DNA of 24,605 nucleotides. Origin: Cellvibrionaceae bacterium. GTDB taxonomy: Bacteria > Pseudomonadota > Gammaproteobacteria > Pseudomonadales > Cellvibrionaceae. The position numbers were made by a program, and so were the translations under genes. Every line of letters begins with the position of its first letter. The stretch's first letter is position 1. Below, in pieces: positions 15,096 through 22,638 of this stretch. The stretch is taken from NCBI GenBank assembly GCA_030597965.1, contig JAUVQU010000008.1, positions 1 to 24,605 on the forward strand, given 5' to 3'. The notes beneath the pieces are model-generated. The model was not told the DNA's origin. It made no database searches and saw nothing but the letters and a program-made list of their open reading frames with translations.

Positions 15096-15108
15096 GGGTT
15101 GAATGTTG

Positions 15109-15148
15109 AGTATAGAGGCAATCGCGGATGATGATGTGCCTCTATACT
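15109..15148 (-). other. 12-bp inverted repeat between dksA and gluQ
   Basis: AGTATAGAGGCA (15109-15120) and TGCCTCTATACT (15137-15148) form a perfect stem with a 16-base loop. On the minus strand it is followed by CAACATTCAACCC, with no T run, so termination is unlikely by itself. It could be an mRNA-stability or processing element; in E. coli and Shigella a terminator between dksA and gluQ limits gluQ expression. Confidence 0.6.
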
Positions 15149-15161
15149 GCGCCCAATGGTA

Positions 15162-15605
15162 TTAAATACCGATTTGTTTTTCGCGAATCTCATCGAGGGT
15201 TTTACAATCGATGCACTGAGTGGCTGTCGGGCGAGCTTCGAGTCGACGGATACCAATCTCAACGCCGCAGGTATCGCAAAAACCGTAGTCATCGTCGTCG
15301 ATGCGATCATTGGTCTTATCGATTTTTTTGATCAGCTTGCGCTCACGGTCACGAGTGCGGAGTTCAAGGCTGAACTCTTCTTCCTGGCTGGCGCGGTCGG
15401 CTGGGTCAGGGAAGTTGGAGGCTTCGTCTTTCATGTGGCTCACGGTGCGATCCACTTCTTCCATTAGCTCAGATTTCCAAGATAACAGCAGTCCCTTGAA
15501 GTGCTCACGTTGGGCTTCGTTCATGTATTCTTCGCCCCGCTTGGTCTTATAGGGGGTGAATTCTCTTGATGTTACTGACTCAGATTTTTTAGAGCTTTTG
15601 GGCAT
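15162..15605 (-). CDS. dksA: RNA polymerase-binding transcription factor DksA
   Basis: DksA inserts a coiled-coil into the RNA polymerase secondary channel and acts with ppGpp to repress rRNA promoters and activate amino-acid promoters. The 147-residue protein has the coiled-coil (about 30-105) with the tip D-P-A-D-R-A containing D67 and D70 (E. coli D71 and D74). It also has a complete four-cysteine zinc finger, C110-x2-C113 and C131-x2-C134, so it is the zinc-dependent canonical form and not the cysteine-poor DksA2. The ATG is preceded by AAGAGG. It is divergent from sfsA; the same sfsA/dksA/gluQ neighbourhood occurs across gammaproteobacteria. Confidence 0.97.
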   Translation of the reverse strand: MPKSSKKSESVTSREFTPYKTKRGEEYMNEAQREHFKGLLLSWKSELMEEVDRTVSHMKDEASNFPDPADRASQEEEFSLELRTRDRERKLIKKIDKTNDRIDDDDYGFCDTCGVEIGIRRLEARPTATQCIDCKTLDEIREKQIGI

Positions 15606-15931
15606 TGCTGTGCGCCTCTTCTTGCTGCTTGATTATTACTTGGGGTCAATCTTCAGATTGTCTTTAATGGGGACGCTTTTTGGTGTTTCAAGTTCCCTTT
15701 GCTTATCTAAGAAAGCTAGCAGATATGTTTTGGCTTCGCTAGGACTTTCCTTGGAGTGGCAATTCTATGACAAGCTAAATAGGGCGCGGATACTGGGCTA
15801 CCGACGGCTGCTTGTCAAGTAATTGGTGTGTCCGTGTTAATAGTTAAAGATTGACTGTTTTAACCTCTAGGGGCTTTTACTGTTCCGCTGTAATTAATAT
15901 GCTGCGCACTGGAAGTTAATAAGGAGCCGTA
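15606..15931. other. Intergenic region between divergent dksA and sfsA
   Basis: The 326 bases hold no convincing gene and must contain the two divergent promoters. I found no near-consensus promoter. One imperfect hairpin is visible (GAAAGCTAGC at 15711-15720 against GCTAG and CTTTC at 15738-15749, with a 2-base bulge). The sfsA ribosome site AAGGAG lies at the right end. Confidence 0.7.
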
Positions 15932-16672
15932 ATGATATTTAACCCGCCATTTCAGAAAGCCACGTTGGTAAAACGCTACAAGCGTTTTTTAGCGGATATT
16001 GTGTTGGATACCGGTGAGGAGGTGACTATTCATTGCCCCAATACAGGGTCGATGCGCGCGTGTATTAGTGAGGGCAGTGACTGTTGGTTCTCTGTTTCGG
16101 ATAACCCCAAGCGCAAATATTCCCGCACCTGGGAAATTGCAACGACCCCTACGGGGCACCTTGCGGGGATTAATAGTGTCCGTGCGAACAACCTTGTGGT
16201 CGAGGCGTTGGAGGCGGGTGTGATTGATGAACTGATGGGCTATCGGAGTTTGAAAACAGAGCAGCGTTACGGTGAAGAGAAAAGCCGGATCGATATACTG
16301 TTGAGTGATCGTGAAGATGATGGGCGAGACTGCTACGTGGAAGTGAAGAGCGTCACGCTATTAGATGAGGTTGACGGTCGGTTGCAGGGCTTTTTCCCCG
16401 ATGCGGTCAGTGGGCGTGGCACCAAGCATTTGCGGGAGTTGGCCGCCATGGTGCAGGCGGGGCAGCGAGCGGTTTTGTTGTTTTGTGTGCAGCACACGGG
16501 TATTGAGTCGGTCGCACCGGCGGCGCATATAGATAAAAAATACACCGAGACTTTAATGTGGGCCGTGGAGCAAGGTGTGGAAGTGATTGCTTACAAAGCC
16601 AGTATTACGCCAGCGAAAATTAAGATTACCGAATCCTTGCCGGTAGTACTGAAGGTGGGTGAGTCTATTTAA
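15932..16672 (+). CDS. sfsA: SfsA family DNA/RNA nuclease-like protein
   Basis: SfsA was named for stimulating sugar fermentation in E. coli. The family combines an N-terminal OB-like nucleic-acid-binding domain with a restriction-endonuclease-like fold; its cellular role remains poorly defined. Here the N-terminal domain includes F-L-A-D-I-V-L-D-T-G-E, H-C-P-N-T-G-S-M and R-T-W-E. The nuclease-like part has S-R-I-D-I-L-L and Y-V-E-V-K-S-V-T-L (a D...ExK-type arrangement), then F-P-D-A-V-S-G-R-G-T-K-H-L-R-E-L. The 246-residue length fits. The ATG at 15932 sits behind AAGGAG. Its stop overlaps by four bases with the stop of the convergent Rieske gene. Confidence 0.95.
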   Translation: MIFNPPFQKATLVKRYKRFLADIVLDTGEEVTIHCPNTGSMRACISEGSDCWFSVSDNPKRKYSRTWEIATTPTGHLAGINSVRANNLVVEALEAGVIDELMGYRSLKTEQRYGEEKSRIDILLSDREDDGRDCYVEVKSVTLLDEVDGRLQGFFPDAVSGRGTKHLRELAAMVQAGQRAVLLFCVQHTGIESVAPAAHIDKKYTETLMWAVEQGVEVIAYKASITPAKIKITESLPVVLKVGESI

Positions 16673-16986
16673 AGGGTGACCATGATCTCGCCATTCTCAA
16701 TGCGGGTTTCAACGGGCATCAGGCTTTGGCCGCTGCAGGGACCGGCCACACAGAGTCCTTCATCAATCGTAAACAGCGCGCCGTGGGTGGAGCACTGAAT
16801 CAGCTCCCCGTCCATATCAAGGAATTTATCCGGTAACCATTCCAGTGCAATACCCAGATGTGGGCAGCGGTTCTGGTAGACGAATACTTCGCTGTCCTGA
16901 CGCACAGCAAAAAGGTTGGCCTCGCCTACCTTAAAGCCTTTGCATTGCCGGTCGTCTATGTCGTCAATATGACAGAGGGTGTGCAT
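16669..16986 (-). CDS. Rieske [2Fe-2S] ferredoxin-like protein
   Basis: A short single-domain Rieske protein of about 105 residues. The cluster-binding boxes are C-P-H-L-G and C-S-T-H-G-A-L-F, giving the two Cys and two His ligands. G-E-L-I-Q before the second box and the following G-P-C-S-G fit soluble Rieske ferredoxins of the type that feed electrons to oxygenases or sit in assimilatory reductases. No oxygenase gene is nearby, so the partner is unknown. The start is ATG 16986; a TTG two codons earlier (16992), with AGAAAGA upstream, is an alternative. It is the last gene of a minus-strand cluster behind the DegS-like protease (25-base gap). Confidence 0.9.
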   Translation of the reverse strand: MHTLCHIDDIDDRQCKGFKVGEANLFAVRQDSEVFVYQNRCPHLGIALEWLPDKFLDMDGELIQCSTHGALFTIDEGLCVAGPCSGQSLMPVETRIENGEIMVTL

Positions 16987-17011
16987 TCTCAAGTATTCTT
17001 TCTGTTGATGA

Positions 17012-18076
17012 TTAATCTAAAGGTGGCGCCAGGGTGAGTTTGGCCTTTTCGGTGCCGCCATCGCGCACATACTCAATGGTCACGCGATCACCGGCTTTGT
17101 ATGTCTCTATGGTGCTGAGCAGGTCATCATAATTCTCAATGACGTGTTCGTTAATAGCAATGATGATATCACCGAGGCTGACACCACCCCGGCGTGTTTC
17201 CTGCACGCCTATAAGCCCGGCCTCTTCTGCGGGTGAATTTTGAGCGACACGTAATACGGGAACCCCTTTTACGCCTGCCTGTAAGGCCCAGTGTGCCGGA
17301 GCGACTTCGATGCCCAGTCGTGGGCGCAGGAGACGGCCATGCTCAATCAAAATTGGCACTATCTTCTTGATGGTGTTAATGGGGATGGCAAAACCAATGC
17401 CGGCACTGGTGCCACTGGGGCTGTAGATGGCTGTGTTGATACCGATGAGTTCGCCGCTGGAGTTGATCAGCGGGCCGCCGGAATTGCCGGGGTTAATGGC
17501 GGCATCGGTTTGAATCACATTGCGAATGGTGCGTTGGTTGCTGGACTCAATTTCCCGTCCCAGAGCGCTAACGACACCCACTGTTAGCGTGGTGTCGAGA
17601 CCAAACGGATTGCCAATCGCCATCACCTTGTGACCGACGGTGAGAGCGTTAGAGTCGCCCAGTGGCAGGGTGTTCAGTTGGTTGATTGGCGCTTTGATGC
17701 GCACGACAGCTAAGTCTTTTGAGGGGGCGGCACCGACCACTTCAGCGGGCCAGCTGGTTTGGTCTTGCAGGGTAATGGTTATTTGGCGAGCGCCTTCTAT
17801 GACATGATAGTTAGTAAGGATGTAGCCTTTGTCGTTCCATATAACCCCAGTACCACTGCCCCGGGGAATAGCGTGTAAGTTTAATGAATAGCGGTCGCGA
17901 ACCAGTGTTTTGTTGGTGACATATACCACCGCCGGGCTGGCCGATTGGAAAACCTCGATGGTGTTGGTTTCGTCATCGGTGGCAAAGTTGGCGCTGGTAT
18001 TAGAGCTAATAAGCAGGCTGCCAATACACAGAGCTATCAGCGTAAAAGAAAAACGGAAATGGCTTTGAATGGGCAT
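17012..18076 (-). CDS. DegS/DegP-like periplasmic serine protease with one PDZ domain
   Basis: An S1C (HtrA) family protease. An N-terminal hydrophobic segment (about 9-25, ending S-N-T-S-A) is either a cleavable signal or a membrane anchor. The trypsin-like domain carries the full triad: H91 (L-T-N-Y-H-V-I), D121 (K-D-L-A-V-V) and S199 (N-P-G-N-S-G-G-P-L). A single PDZ domain (about 245-345) follows, with G-V-P-V-L-R-V and G-D-I-I-I-A-I-N. One PDZ and 354 residues resemble DegS/AlgW, which cut anti-sigma factors, more than the two-PDZ DegP. No rseA/mucA gene is in the window, so the substrate is unknown. ATG 18076 is preceded by AGAGG. It lies 38 bases after htpX, consistent with one envelope-stress unit. 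Confidence 0.93.
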   Translation of the reverse strand: MPIQSHFRFSFTLIALCIGSLLISSNTSANFATDDETNTIEVFQSASPAVVYVTNKTLVRDRYSLNLHAIPRGSGTGVIWNDKGYILTNYHVIEGARQITITLQDQTSWPAEVVGAAPSKDLAVVRIKAPINQLNTLPLGDSNALTVGHKVMAIGNPFGLDTTLTVGVVSALGREIESSNQRTIRNVIQTDAAINPGNSGGPLINSSGELIGINTAIYSPSGTSAGIGFAIPINTIKKIVPILIEHGRLLRPRLGIEVAPAHWALQAGVKGVPVLRVAQNSPAEEAGLIGVQETRRGGVSLGDIIIAINEHVIENYDDLLSTIETYKAGDRVTIEYVRDGGTEKAKLTLAPPLD

Positions 18077-18114
18077 AACCGGCTAACCTCTGAGGTATAT
18101 GAATGATGAGTGAT

Positions 18115-19014
18115 TTAAAAATCGTTCGCGCGTTGCAGAGCGGCAATTCGCTCAGTAAGCGGGGGGTGACTGGCAAACAATTTAGAGAAGTTTTTCTTAA
18201 AGCCGCTGCTGATTCCAAAAGCGTACATACTGTCGGGCATGCTGCTGGGCACCTGTGCTTCTACTTCTGCCTGCAGGCGTTGCAGCGCGTTGATCATGGC
18301 GCCACGCCCCGCTAATTTGGCGCCCTCTGCATCGGCTCTGAACTCTCGATAGCGAGAGAACTTCATGACAATGATCGAAGCGAGTACGGCCAATACCATT
18401 TCGGCAATAAAAGTGGTGATGTAAAAACCGATGCCGTGTCCGCGTTCGTTTTTTAAGACGACGCGATCAACAAGGTGGCCTATTATCCGGGCAAAGAACA
18501 TTACAAAGGTATTGATGACGCCTTGGATTAAGCTCAGTGTGATCATGTCACCGTTAGCAATATGACCCATTTCGTGGGCGAGTACGGCGCGCACTTCGTC
18601 ACGGCTAAATCGATTGAGTAGCCCGGCACTGACGGCCACAAGTGCATTATTACGATTCCAGCCGGTGGCGAAGGCATTGGATTCTTGGGCAGGGAATACG
18701 CCTACTTCCGGCATTTTTATACCGGATTTTTGAGCCAGTTCAGAGATGGTTTCAAGTAGCCAGCGTTCGTCGGCATTGCGAGGTTGTTCAATAATTTTTG
18801 TGCCGGTGCCGCGTTTGGCCATAAATTTGGATAAAAACAGTGAAATTATAGAGCCCGAGAACCCGAAGACCGCACAGAAAATCAGTAGATTGGTGAGATT
18901 CAGTCCACTACCTTGAGCATCCAGGTAAGAGCCAACGCCCAGCAGGTTAAGTGTGATGCTGGCGATAAAGATAACCGCGAGGTTGGTCAGTAAAAATAAA
19001 CCGATACGTAGCAC
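18115..19014 (-). CDS. htpX: Membrane protease HtpX (M48B)
   Basis: HtpX is an inner-membrane zinc metalloprotease that helps remove damaged membrane proteins and is induced by envelope or heat stress. Membrane segments lie at about 4-26 and 40-62 and again at about 160-178 and 196-217. The zinc site is H147-E148-x2-H151 (A-H-E-M-G-H) with the third ligand E224 in R-Y-R-E-F-R-A-D. The C-terminal S-H-P-P-L-T-E-R-I is also standard. Length is 299 residues. The start is GTG at 19014 (M-L-R-I-G-L-F-L-L-T-N, matching the E. coli N-terminus); its ribosome site is weak. It is first in the htpX-protease-Rieske series. A 9-bp AT-rich inverted repeat (19069-19077 with 19100-19108) lies upstream. Confidence 0.96.
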   Translation of the reverse strand: MLRIGLFLLTNLAVIFIASITLNLLGVGSYLDAQGSGLNLTNLLIFCAVFGFSGSIISLFLSKFMAKRGTGTKIIEQPRNADERWLLETISELAQKSGIKMPEVGVFPAQESNAFATGWNRNNALVAVSAGLLNRFSRDEVRAVLAHEMGHIANGDMITLSLIQGVINTFVMFFARIIGHLVDRVVLKNERGHGIGFYITTFIAEMVLAVLASIIVMKFSRYREFRADAEGAKLAGRGAMINALQRLQAEVEAQVPSSMPDSMYAFGISSGFKKNFSKLFASHPPLTERIAALQRANDF

Positions 19015-19128
19015 AGTAAGAGGCTCTTATAGTCGTTAACCAGAGGTGCCCTCAAAGGAGGAGTCTTCAAATAAGATGAGTCCGACATGAAAAAATTCAA
19101 TCTTATTTTAAAGGCGGAGTCCAATAAA

Positions 19129-19404
19129 TTATTGTGCGGAGGCACAGCTCTCCGCTTCACGTACTAAGGATTGTTTTAACTCGGGATCTAGGTCGTTCCA
19201 ATGCACATCCATTAATGCGCCCTGCAGTGCGTAGAGCATGACCTTGGATATGTGGATACCACGTTCTTTTATGCGAGCATAGGCTTCGGCAGCGCCTATG
19301 CTTTGCAGGTCTTCGTGACTGTTCACGCCAATGGCGTGCAGAATGTTAACCGAGGCGGCGCCCAGATTTTTTAACTGTAATAACTCACTGTGCTGTTGTG
19401 GCAT
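19129..19404 (-). CDS. TfoX C-terminal-domain (helix-hairpin-helix-like) protein
   Basis: A 91-residue protein made only of the TfoX C-terminal domain: L-L-Q-L-K-N-L-G-A-A-S-V-N-I-L-H-A-I-G-V (entry helix-hairpin-helix), L-Q-S-I-G-A-A-E-A-Y and L-Y-A-L-Q-G-A-L-M-D-V-H-W. TfoX/Sxy proteins regulate competence, but the N-terminal domain needed for that is absent. Standalone C-terminal proteins are common and uncharacterised; a nucleic-acid or protein contact is plausible from the fold. ATG 19404 is preceded by GGGGAG, a good ribosome site. It lies 114 bases upstream of htpX on the same strand and is divergent from the M15 peptidase gene. Confidence 0.85.
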   Translation of the reverse strand: MPQQHSELLQLKNLGAASVNILHAIGVNSHEDLQSIGAAEAYARIKERGIHISKVMLYALQGALMDVHWNDLDPELKQSLVREAESCASAQ

Positions 19405-19562
19405 GTGAGGCTCCCCAAAGTGTTATTATTTTTTTATTAACCGAGCAACTTAGATCTAATAGTTATAATACATACTTGGGTGTGTGGCAATCTCCAAGGT
19501 GCTCTTTAGTGTAGGCTAGAGGTCAAAGTCATATTGAGAGATATTTTTTAGGTATAACAATA

Positions 19563-20240
19563 TTGAATGCGGAATTGTTAGATCAGCTCACTGGTTCCAC
19601 CGAGGCACATTTACAGAATTGTGGCGATGGTGTGCAACTGCATAAAGATGTAGTGGCGCCTTGGCGGGCTCTATGCTCAGATGCCAGAGAAGACGGTATC
19701 GAGTTGGCCATTGCCAGCGGCTTTCGCAGTTGTGAGAGGCAGCGTGCTATTTGGCAGGCGAAGGCGTTGGGTCAGCGCCCTTTGTTGGATCGTGATGGGC
19801 AGCCATTGAATATTTATGAGTTGACCCCCAGCCAACTATTACACGCCATTATGCGCTGGTCGGCTATCCCCGGTGCATCGCGTCATCACTGGGGTACAGA
19901 TATTGATATTTTTGATGCGTCGGCGGTTGATGAAAGCTATCAGCTGCAACTGGTGCCCGAGGAATATGCCGAAGGTGGCCCTTTTGCTCGGATGAATCAA
20001 TGGCTGGATGAGCGAATTGAGTGTGGCTTTGCCCATGGGTTTTATCGGCCATATAGCGATGATCTTGGTGGTGTTGCACCCGAGCCTTGGCACTTAAGCT
20101 ACCGGCCCGTGTCGGAGCAATATCTGTTGGCTTTCACGCCAGCGGTGTTTCGAGTGTGGTTGTCACAACAGGATTGGTTGTTAGCGGATATTGCTTTGGA
20201 GCAGAGTGATAGCCTCTATGAAAAGTTTATAGCAGTATGA
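19563..20240 (+). CDS. M15-family (VanY-type) D-Ala-D-Ala carboxypeptidase homologue
   Basis: The protein matches the VanY/M15B fold: I-A-S-G-F-R-S-C-E-R-Q (50-60), S-R-H-H-W-G-T-D-I-D (106-115) giving zinc ligands H108 and D115, and A-P-E-P-W-H-L-S-Y (172-180) giving E174 and H177. Such enzymes trim peptidoglycan stem peptides. Unusually no signal peptide or membrane segment is seen: the N-terminus M-N-A-E-L-L-D-Q-L-T-G is hydrophilic. The start is TTG at 19563 behind TAGGT at nine bases; an in-frame TAG at 19512 with no ATG after it excludes a long missed leader. It may therefore act in the cytoplasm or be exported by another route. 225 residues. cysE follows after a short gap. Confidence 0.87.
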   Translation: MNAELLDQLTGSTEAHLQNCGDGVQLHKDVVAPWRALCSDAREDGIELAIASGFRSCERQRAIWQAKALGQRPLLDRDGQPLNIYELTPSQLLHAIMRWSAIPGASRHHWGTDIDIFDASAVDESYQLQLVPEEYAEGGPFARMNQWLDERIECGFAHGFYRPYSDDLGGVAPEPWHLSYRPVSEQYLLAFTPAVFRVWLSQQDWLLADIALEQSDSLYEKFIAV

Positions 20241-20321
20241 TTTTCCTTTATTAAAAGTTGTAAAAGGAAGTGCGCGATATTTTATCGCCACTCTTTTGTA
20301 GCAGTGCAGGTAAATAGAACT

Positions 20322-21107
20322 ATGTCGATGACAAGTGACGAGCTGTGGGTGCTAATGCGCGCGGAAGCCGAATTGGCGATGGATAATGAGCCGCTGCTGG
20401 CTGATTTCTATCGTCGCAGTATTTTGGCGCATAAAAACTTTGAAGTGGCGATTAGCCATCAATTGGCAAGTAAGTTGGAATGCGACTCCCATGCGGTAAA
20501 AATGATTCCAGAGATTTGTTTAGAGGCGCTGTGCGATGATGAACGAATCAGTGCGGCGATGCGGGCTGACATAGAGGCCTATATAGATCGGGACCCGGCC
20601 TGTGATCAGTACTGCATGCCGTTTCTGTATTTTAAAGGTTTTCATGCACTGCAAGCTTACCGGGTGAGTCACTGGCTGTGGCAACAGGGACGTGAGACAT
20701 TGGCGCTTTTTTTCCAAAACCAGATATCTCAACAATTGGGGGTGGATATACACCCGGCTGCTAGAGTGGGTTCCGGCATAATGATCGATCACGCTACCGG
20801 CGTGGTGGTCGGTGAAACGGCTGTTATTGGTGATGACGTATCCATGCTTCACGCTGTCACTTTGGGTGGCTCAGGGTGCCAGACTGGTGACCGGCACCCT
20901 AAAATTGGTTCCGGAGTATTGATTAGCGCAGGGGCGAAAATTTTGGGCAATATCACAGTGGGTGATGGCGCGAAGATTGGTGCAGGCAGTGTAGTGCTGG
21001 ATCCTGTGCCAGCGCATACCACCGTTGCCGGTGTCCCCGCCAAAGTAGTTGGGCGTCCGAACTGTGATGCCCCGGCGTTGGATATGAATCAGTCTGTCGA
21101 TTCTTAA
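20322..21107 (+). CDS. cysE: Serine O-acetyltransferase
   Basis: CysE acetylates L-serine with acetyl-CoA to give O-acetylserine, the entry to cysteine synthesis. This is the long, enterobacterial-type form: an N-terminal helical domain (F-H-A-L-Q-A-Y-R-V-S-H-W-L-W, D-I-H-P-A-A-R) and a left-handed beta-helix of hexapeptide repeats. The catalytic pair is D156-H157 (I-D-H-A-T-G), with G-D-R-H-P-K-I in the loop and G-A-G-S-V-V-L near the end. I chose ATG 20322 (M-S-M-T-S-D-E-L-W), matching the E. coli start; GTG 20304 in frame would add six residues. Length is 261 residues. The C-terminal tail (D-A-P-A-L-D-M-N-Q) resembles the cysteine-synthase-binding and feedback region, though it does not end in the usual Ile. 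Confidence 0.96.
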   Translation: MSMTSDELWVLMRAEAELAMDNEPLLADFYRRSILAHKNFEVAISHQLASKLECDSHAVKMIPEICLEALCDDERISAAMRADIEAYIDRDPACDQYCMPFLYFKGFHALQAYRVSHWLWQQGRETLALFFQNQISQQLGVDIHPAARVGSGIMIDHATGVVVGETAVIGDDVSMLHAVTLGGSGCQTGDRHPKIGSGVLISAGAKILGNITVGDGAKIGAGSVVLDPVPAHTTVAGVPAKVVGRPNCDAPALDMNQSVDS

Positions 21108-21130
21108 TAATAAGAGTGAGTTGCTGACGA

Positions 21131-21850
21131 ATGAGTGAAGTGAACTATGACATTATTTTTCAAGGCAAAGTATTGTCGGGTCACGATGTGGCCACAGTTA
21201 AGCAGCGTTTTAAACAAATATTCACAGCGGACGATGCTCGTATTGAAGCGTTGTTTGATGGAGGCGGTAAACGTCTAAAGCGTGGTTTAGATAAAGCTGC
21301 AGCAATAAAATATAAAACGGCTCTCTCCAAGGCGGGTGCTGTCATCAAGGTTGTCGTTTCTCAGCCTTCAGTGAATGAAGGGGAGATCCCGGCAGAAGAT
21401 AAACCATCAGGGCCGTCACGCCCACAGACTTTACAGGAGCGTCTAGCCGCGCAACAAAACACTCCGGTTGAGGCGAAAACATCTGAGCGAGAAGAGGGTT
21501 TTATCGTTGCCCCCCTAGGGGCTGATGTACTGCGTGAATCAGAGCGTCAGCCGCAACAGACTTCCGATGTTGACATCTCGTCGTACAGTTTGCGTCCTGC
21601 GGAAGGACAATTACTTGATGATGAAGAGCGAGAGGTATCCACCGCAGTGGTTGTAGATATTACTGGTTTGGATATTTCCGCAATGGAAGGTGACCTGTTG
21701 TCTGAGGCGGAAAAATCTAAGCCGACGTTGCCGGATATAAATGTTCCGGAGTTTGGCCTCGCGCCACCTGGGGCTGACCTTGAACCATTAAACGATCGGC
21801 GAGAACCGGTCAGCCCAGATGTGAGTGGTTTGAGCCTGGAGGATAGATAG
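21131..21850 (+). CDS. Uncharacterised protein with ~28-residue C-terminal repeats
   Basis: I do not recognise a named family. Residues 5-77 form a compact domain (Y-D-I-I-F-Q-G-K-V-L-S-G-H-D ... F-D-G-G-G-K-R-L-K-R-G-L-D-K-A-A-A-I-K-Y-K-T-A-L-S-K-A-G-A). It resembles the small alpha/beta domain found at the N-terminus of several gammaproteobacterial hypothetical and DUF805-type proteins. After a disordered linker come four or five degenerate acidic repeats, each with a hydrophobic-x-P/M-x-G/E-G-x-x-L core: 123-136, 149-164, 176-192, 205-220 and a short 230-238. Their central glycines (130, 159, 187, 214) are 27-29 residues apart. No signal peptide or membrane span. It lies 23 bases after cysE, probably co-transcribed, and ends at a bidirectional terminator. 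Confidence 0.75.
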   Translation: MSEVNYDIIFQGKVLSGHDVATVKQRFKQIFTADDARIEALFDGGGKRLKRGLDKAAAIKYKTALSKAGAVIKVVVSQPSVNEGEIPAEDKPSGPSRPQTLQERLAAQQNTPVEAKTSEREEGFIVAPLGADVLRESERQPQQTSDVDISSYSLRPAEGQLLDDEEREVSTAVVVDITGLDISAMEGDLLSEAEKSKPTLPDINVPEFGLAPPGADLEPLNDRREPVSPDVSGLSLEDR

Positions 21851-21873
21851 GCATATTTAATGCAATGCCCACA

Positions 21874-21909
21874 AAAAAGCCCGAGCAATTATTATTGCCC
21901 GGGCTTTTT
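21874..21909. terminator. Bidirectional terminator between the repeat protein and ppa
   Basis: A 16-position stem with one mismatch (AAAAAGCCCGAGCAAT at 21874-21889 against ATTGCCCGGGCTTTTT at 21894-21909) and a TATT loop. A runs on the left and T runs on the right make it usable from either side by the convergent genes. Confidence 0.92.
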
Positions 21910-21934
21910 CTTAGCTGTTACTTCTTGATGAGAA

Positions 21935-22483
21935 TTAGAAGTGAGGCTTGTCTTTTGCTTCGTTGAAGTTCACCACGGATTGGCGGATCTCATTGCGAGC
22001 TTCTTCTGCGTCGCCCCAGCCCTCGATCTTCACCCACTTGCCTGGCTCCAGGTCTTTGTAGTGCTGGAAGAAGTGAGAGATCTGGTTGAGCGTCAGCTCT
22101 GGCAGATCGGAGATGTCGTTAACATTCTTGTACAGGGGGGTTACTTTATCGTGAGGAACCGCAATGATCTTAGCGTCTTCACCGCCGTCATCGGTCATTT
22201 TTAAAACACCGACTGGACGACAGCGAATCACTGCACCAGAAACAACAGCCAGCGGCATAACAACCATTACGTCCACAGGATCGCCGTCACCACACAGCGT
22301 ATGAGGCACGTAACCGTAGTTACATGGGTAGTGCATTGCAGTGCCCAGCATACGATCAACAAAAATCTCGCCGGAATCTTTGTCGACTTCGTACTTGATT
22401 GGGTCGCCGTTTAAAGGGATTTCAATAATAACGTTAATGTCGTTAGGCAGGTCTTTACCGGCCGATACTAGATCGTAGCTCAT
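21935..22483 (-). CDS. ppa: Soluble inorganic pyrophosphatase (family I)
   Basis: Ppa hydrolyses cytosolic pyrophosphate with Mg and pulls biosynthetic reactions forward. The signature D-G-D-P-V-D is at 66-71, giving metal ligands D66, D68 and D71 (E. coli D65, D67, D70). Other landmarks are I-E-I-P-L-N-G-D-P-I-K-Y, M-H-Y-P-C-N-Y-G-Y-V-P-H-T and E-P-G-K-W-V-K-I-E-G-W. The 182-residue length is in the family range. ATG 22483 follows GGAAG. A good sigma-70 promoter lies just upstream. It is divergent from hppA, which codes for a membrane pyrophosphatase acting on the same substrate. Confidence 0.97.
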   Translation of the reverse strand: MSYDLVSAGKDLPNDINVIIEIPLNGDPIKYEVDKDSGEIFVDRMLGTAMHYPCNYGYVPHTLCGDGDPVDVMVVMPLAVVSGAVIRCRPVGVLKMTDDGGEDAKIIAVPHDKVTPLYKNVNDISDLPELTLNQISHFFQHYKDLEPGKWVKIEGWGDAEEARNEIRQSVVNFNEAKDKPHF

Positions 22484-22518
22484 GCTTTAACTTCCACGGG
22501 TCGATTATATAGGCGGCG

Positions 22519-22548
22519 ATTCTAGCACACTATATTTAGCCATCTCAA
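22519..22548 (-). promoter_or_regulatory. Sigma-70 promoter of ppa
   Basis: On the minus strand, -35 TTGAGA (22548-22543), an 18-base spacer and an extended -10 TGC-TAGAAT (hexamer 22524-22519). The expected start lies near 22512, giving a leader of about 28 bases before the ppa ATG with its GGAAG site. Confidence 0.65.
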
Positions 22549-22638
22549 TGCGACTATGGTTGGGTTTGGGAAGATTAAGTTGACTATCGAGCTGGTTAAA
22601 ATTCAGCATCTGCGTACACTAATCATTCGAAGCTCCTT

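Noticed and set aside
15556..15822. Plus-strand ORF of 88 residues spanning the dksA start and upstream region
   Set aside because: It overlaps the conserved dksA 5' end in antisense, has no ribosome site and no recognisable domain.
20274..20295. Small hairpin GCGATA/TATCGC upstream of cysE as a terminator
   Set aside because: Six weak pairs and a T run that starts five bases later; too weak to call.
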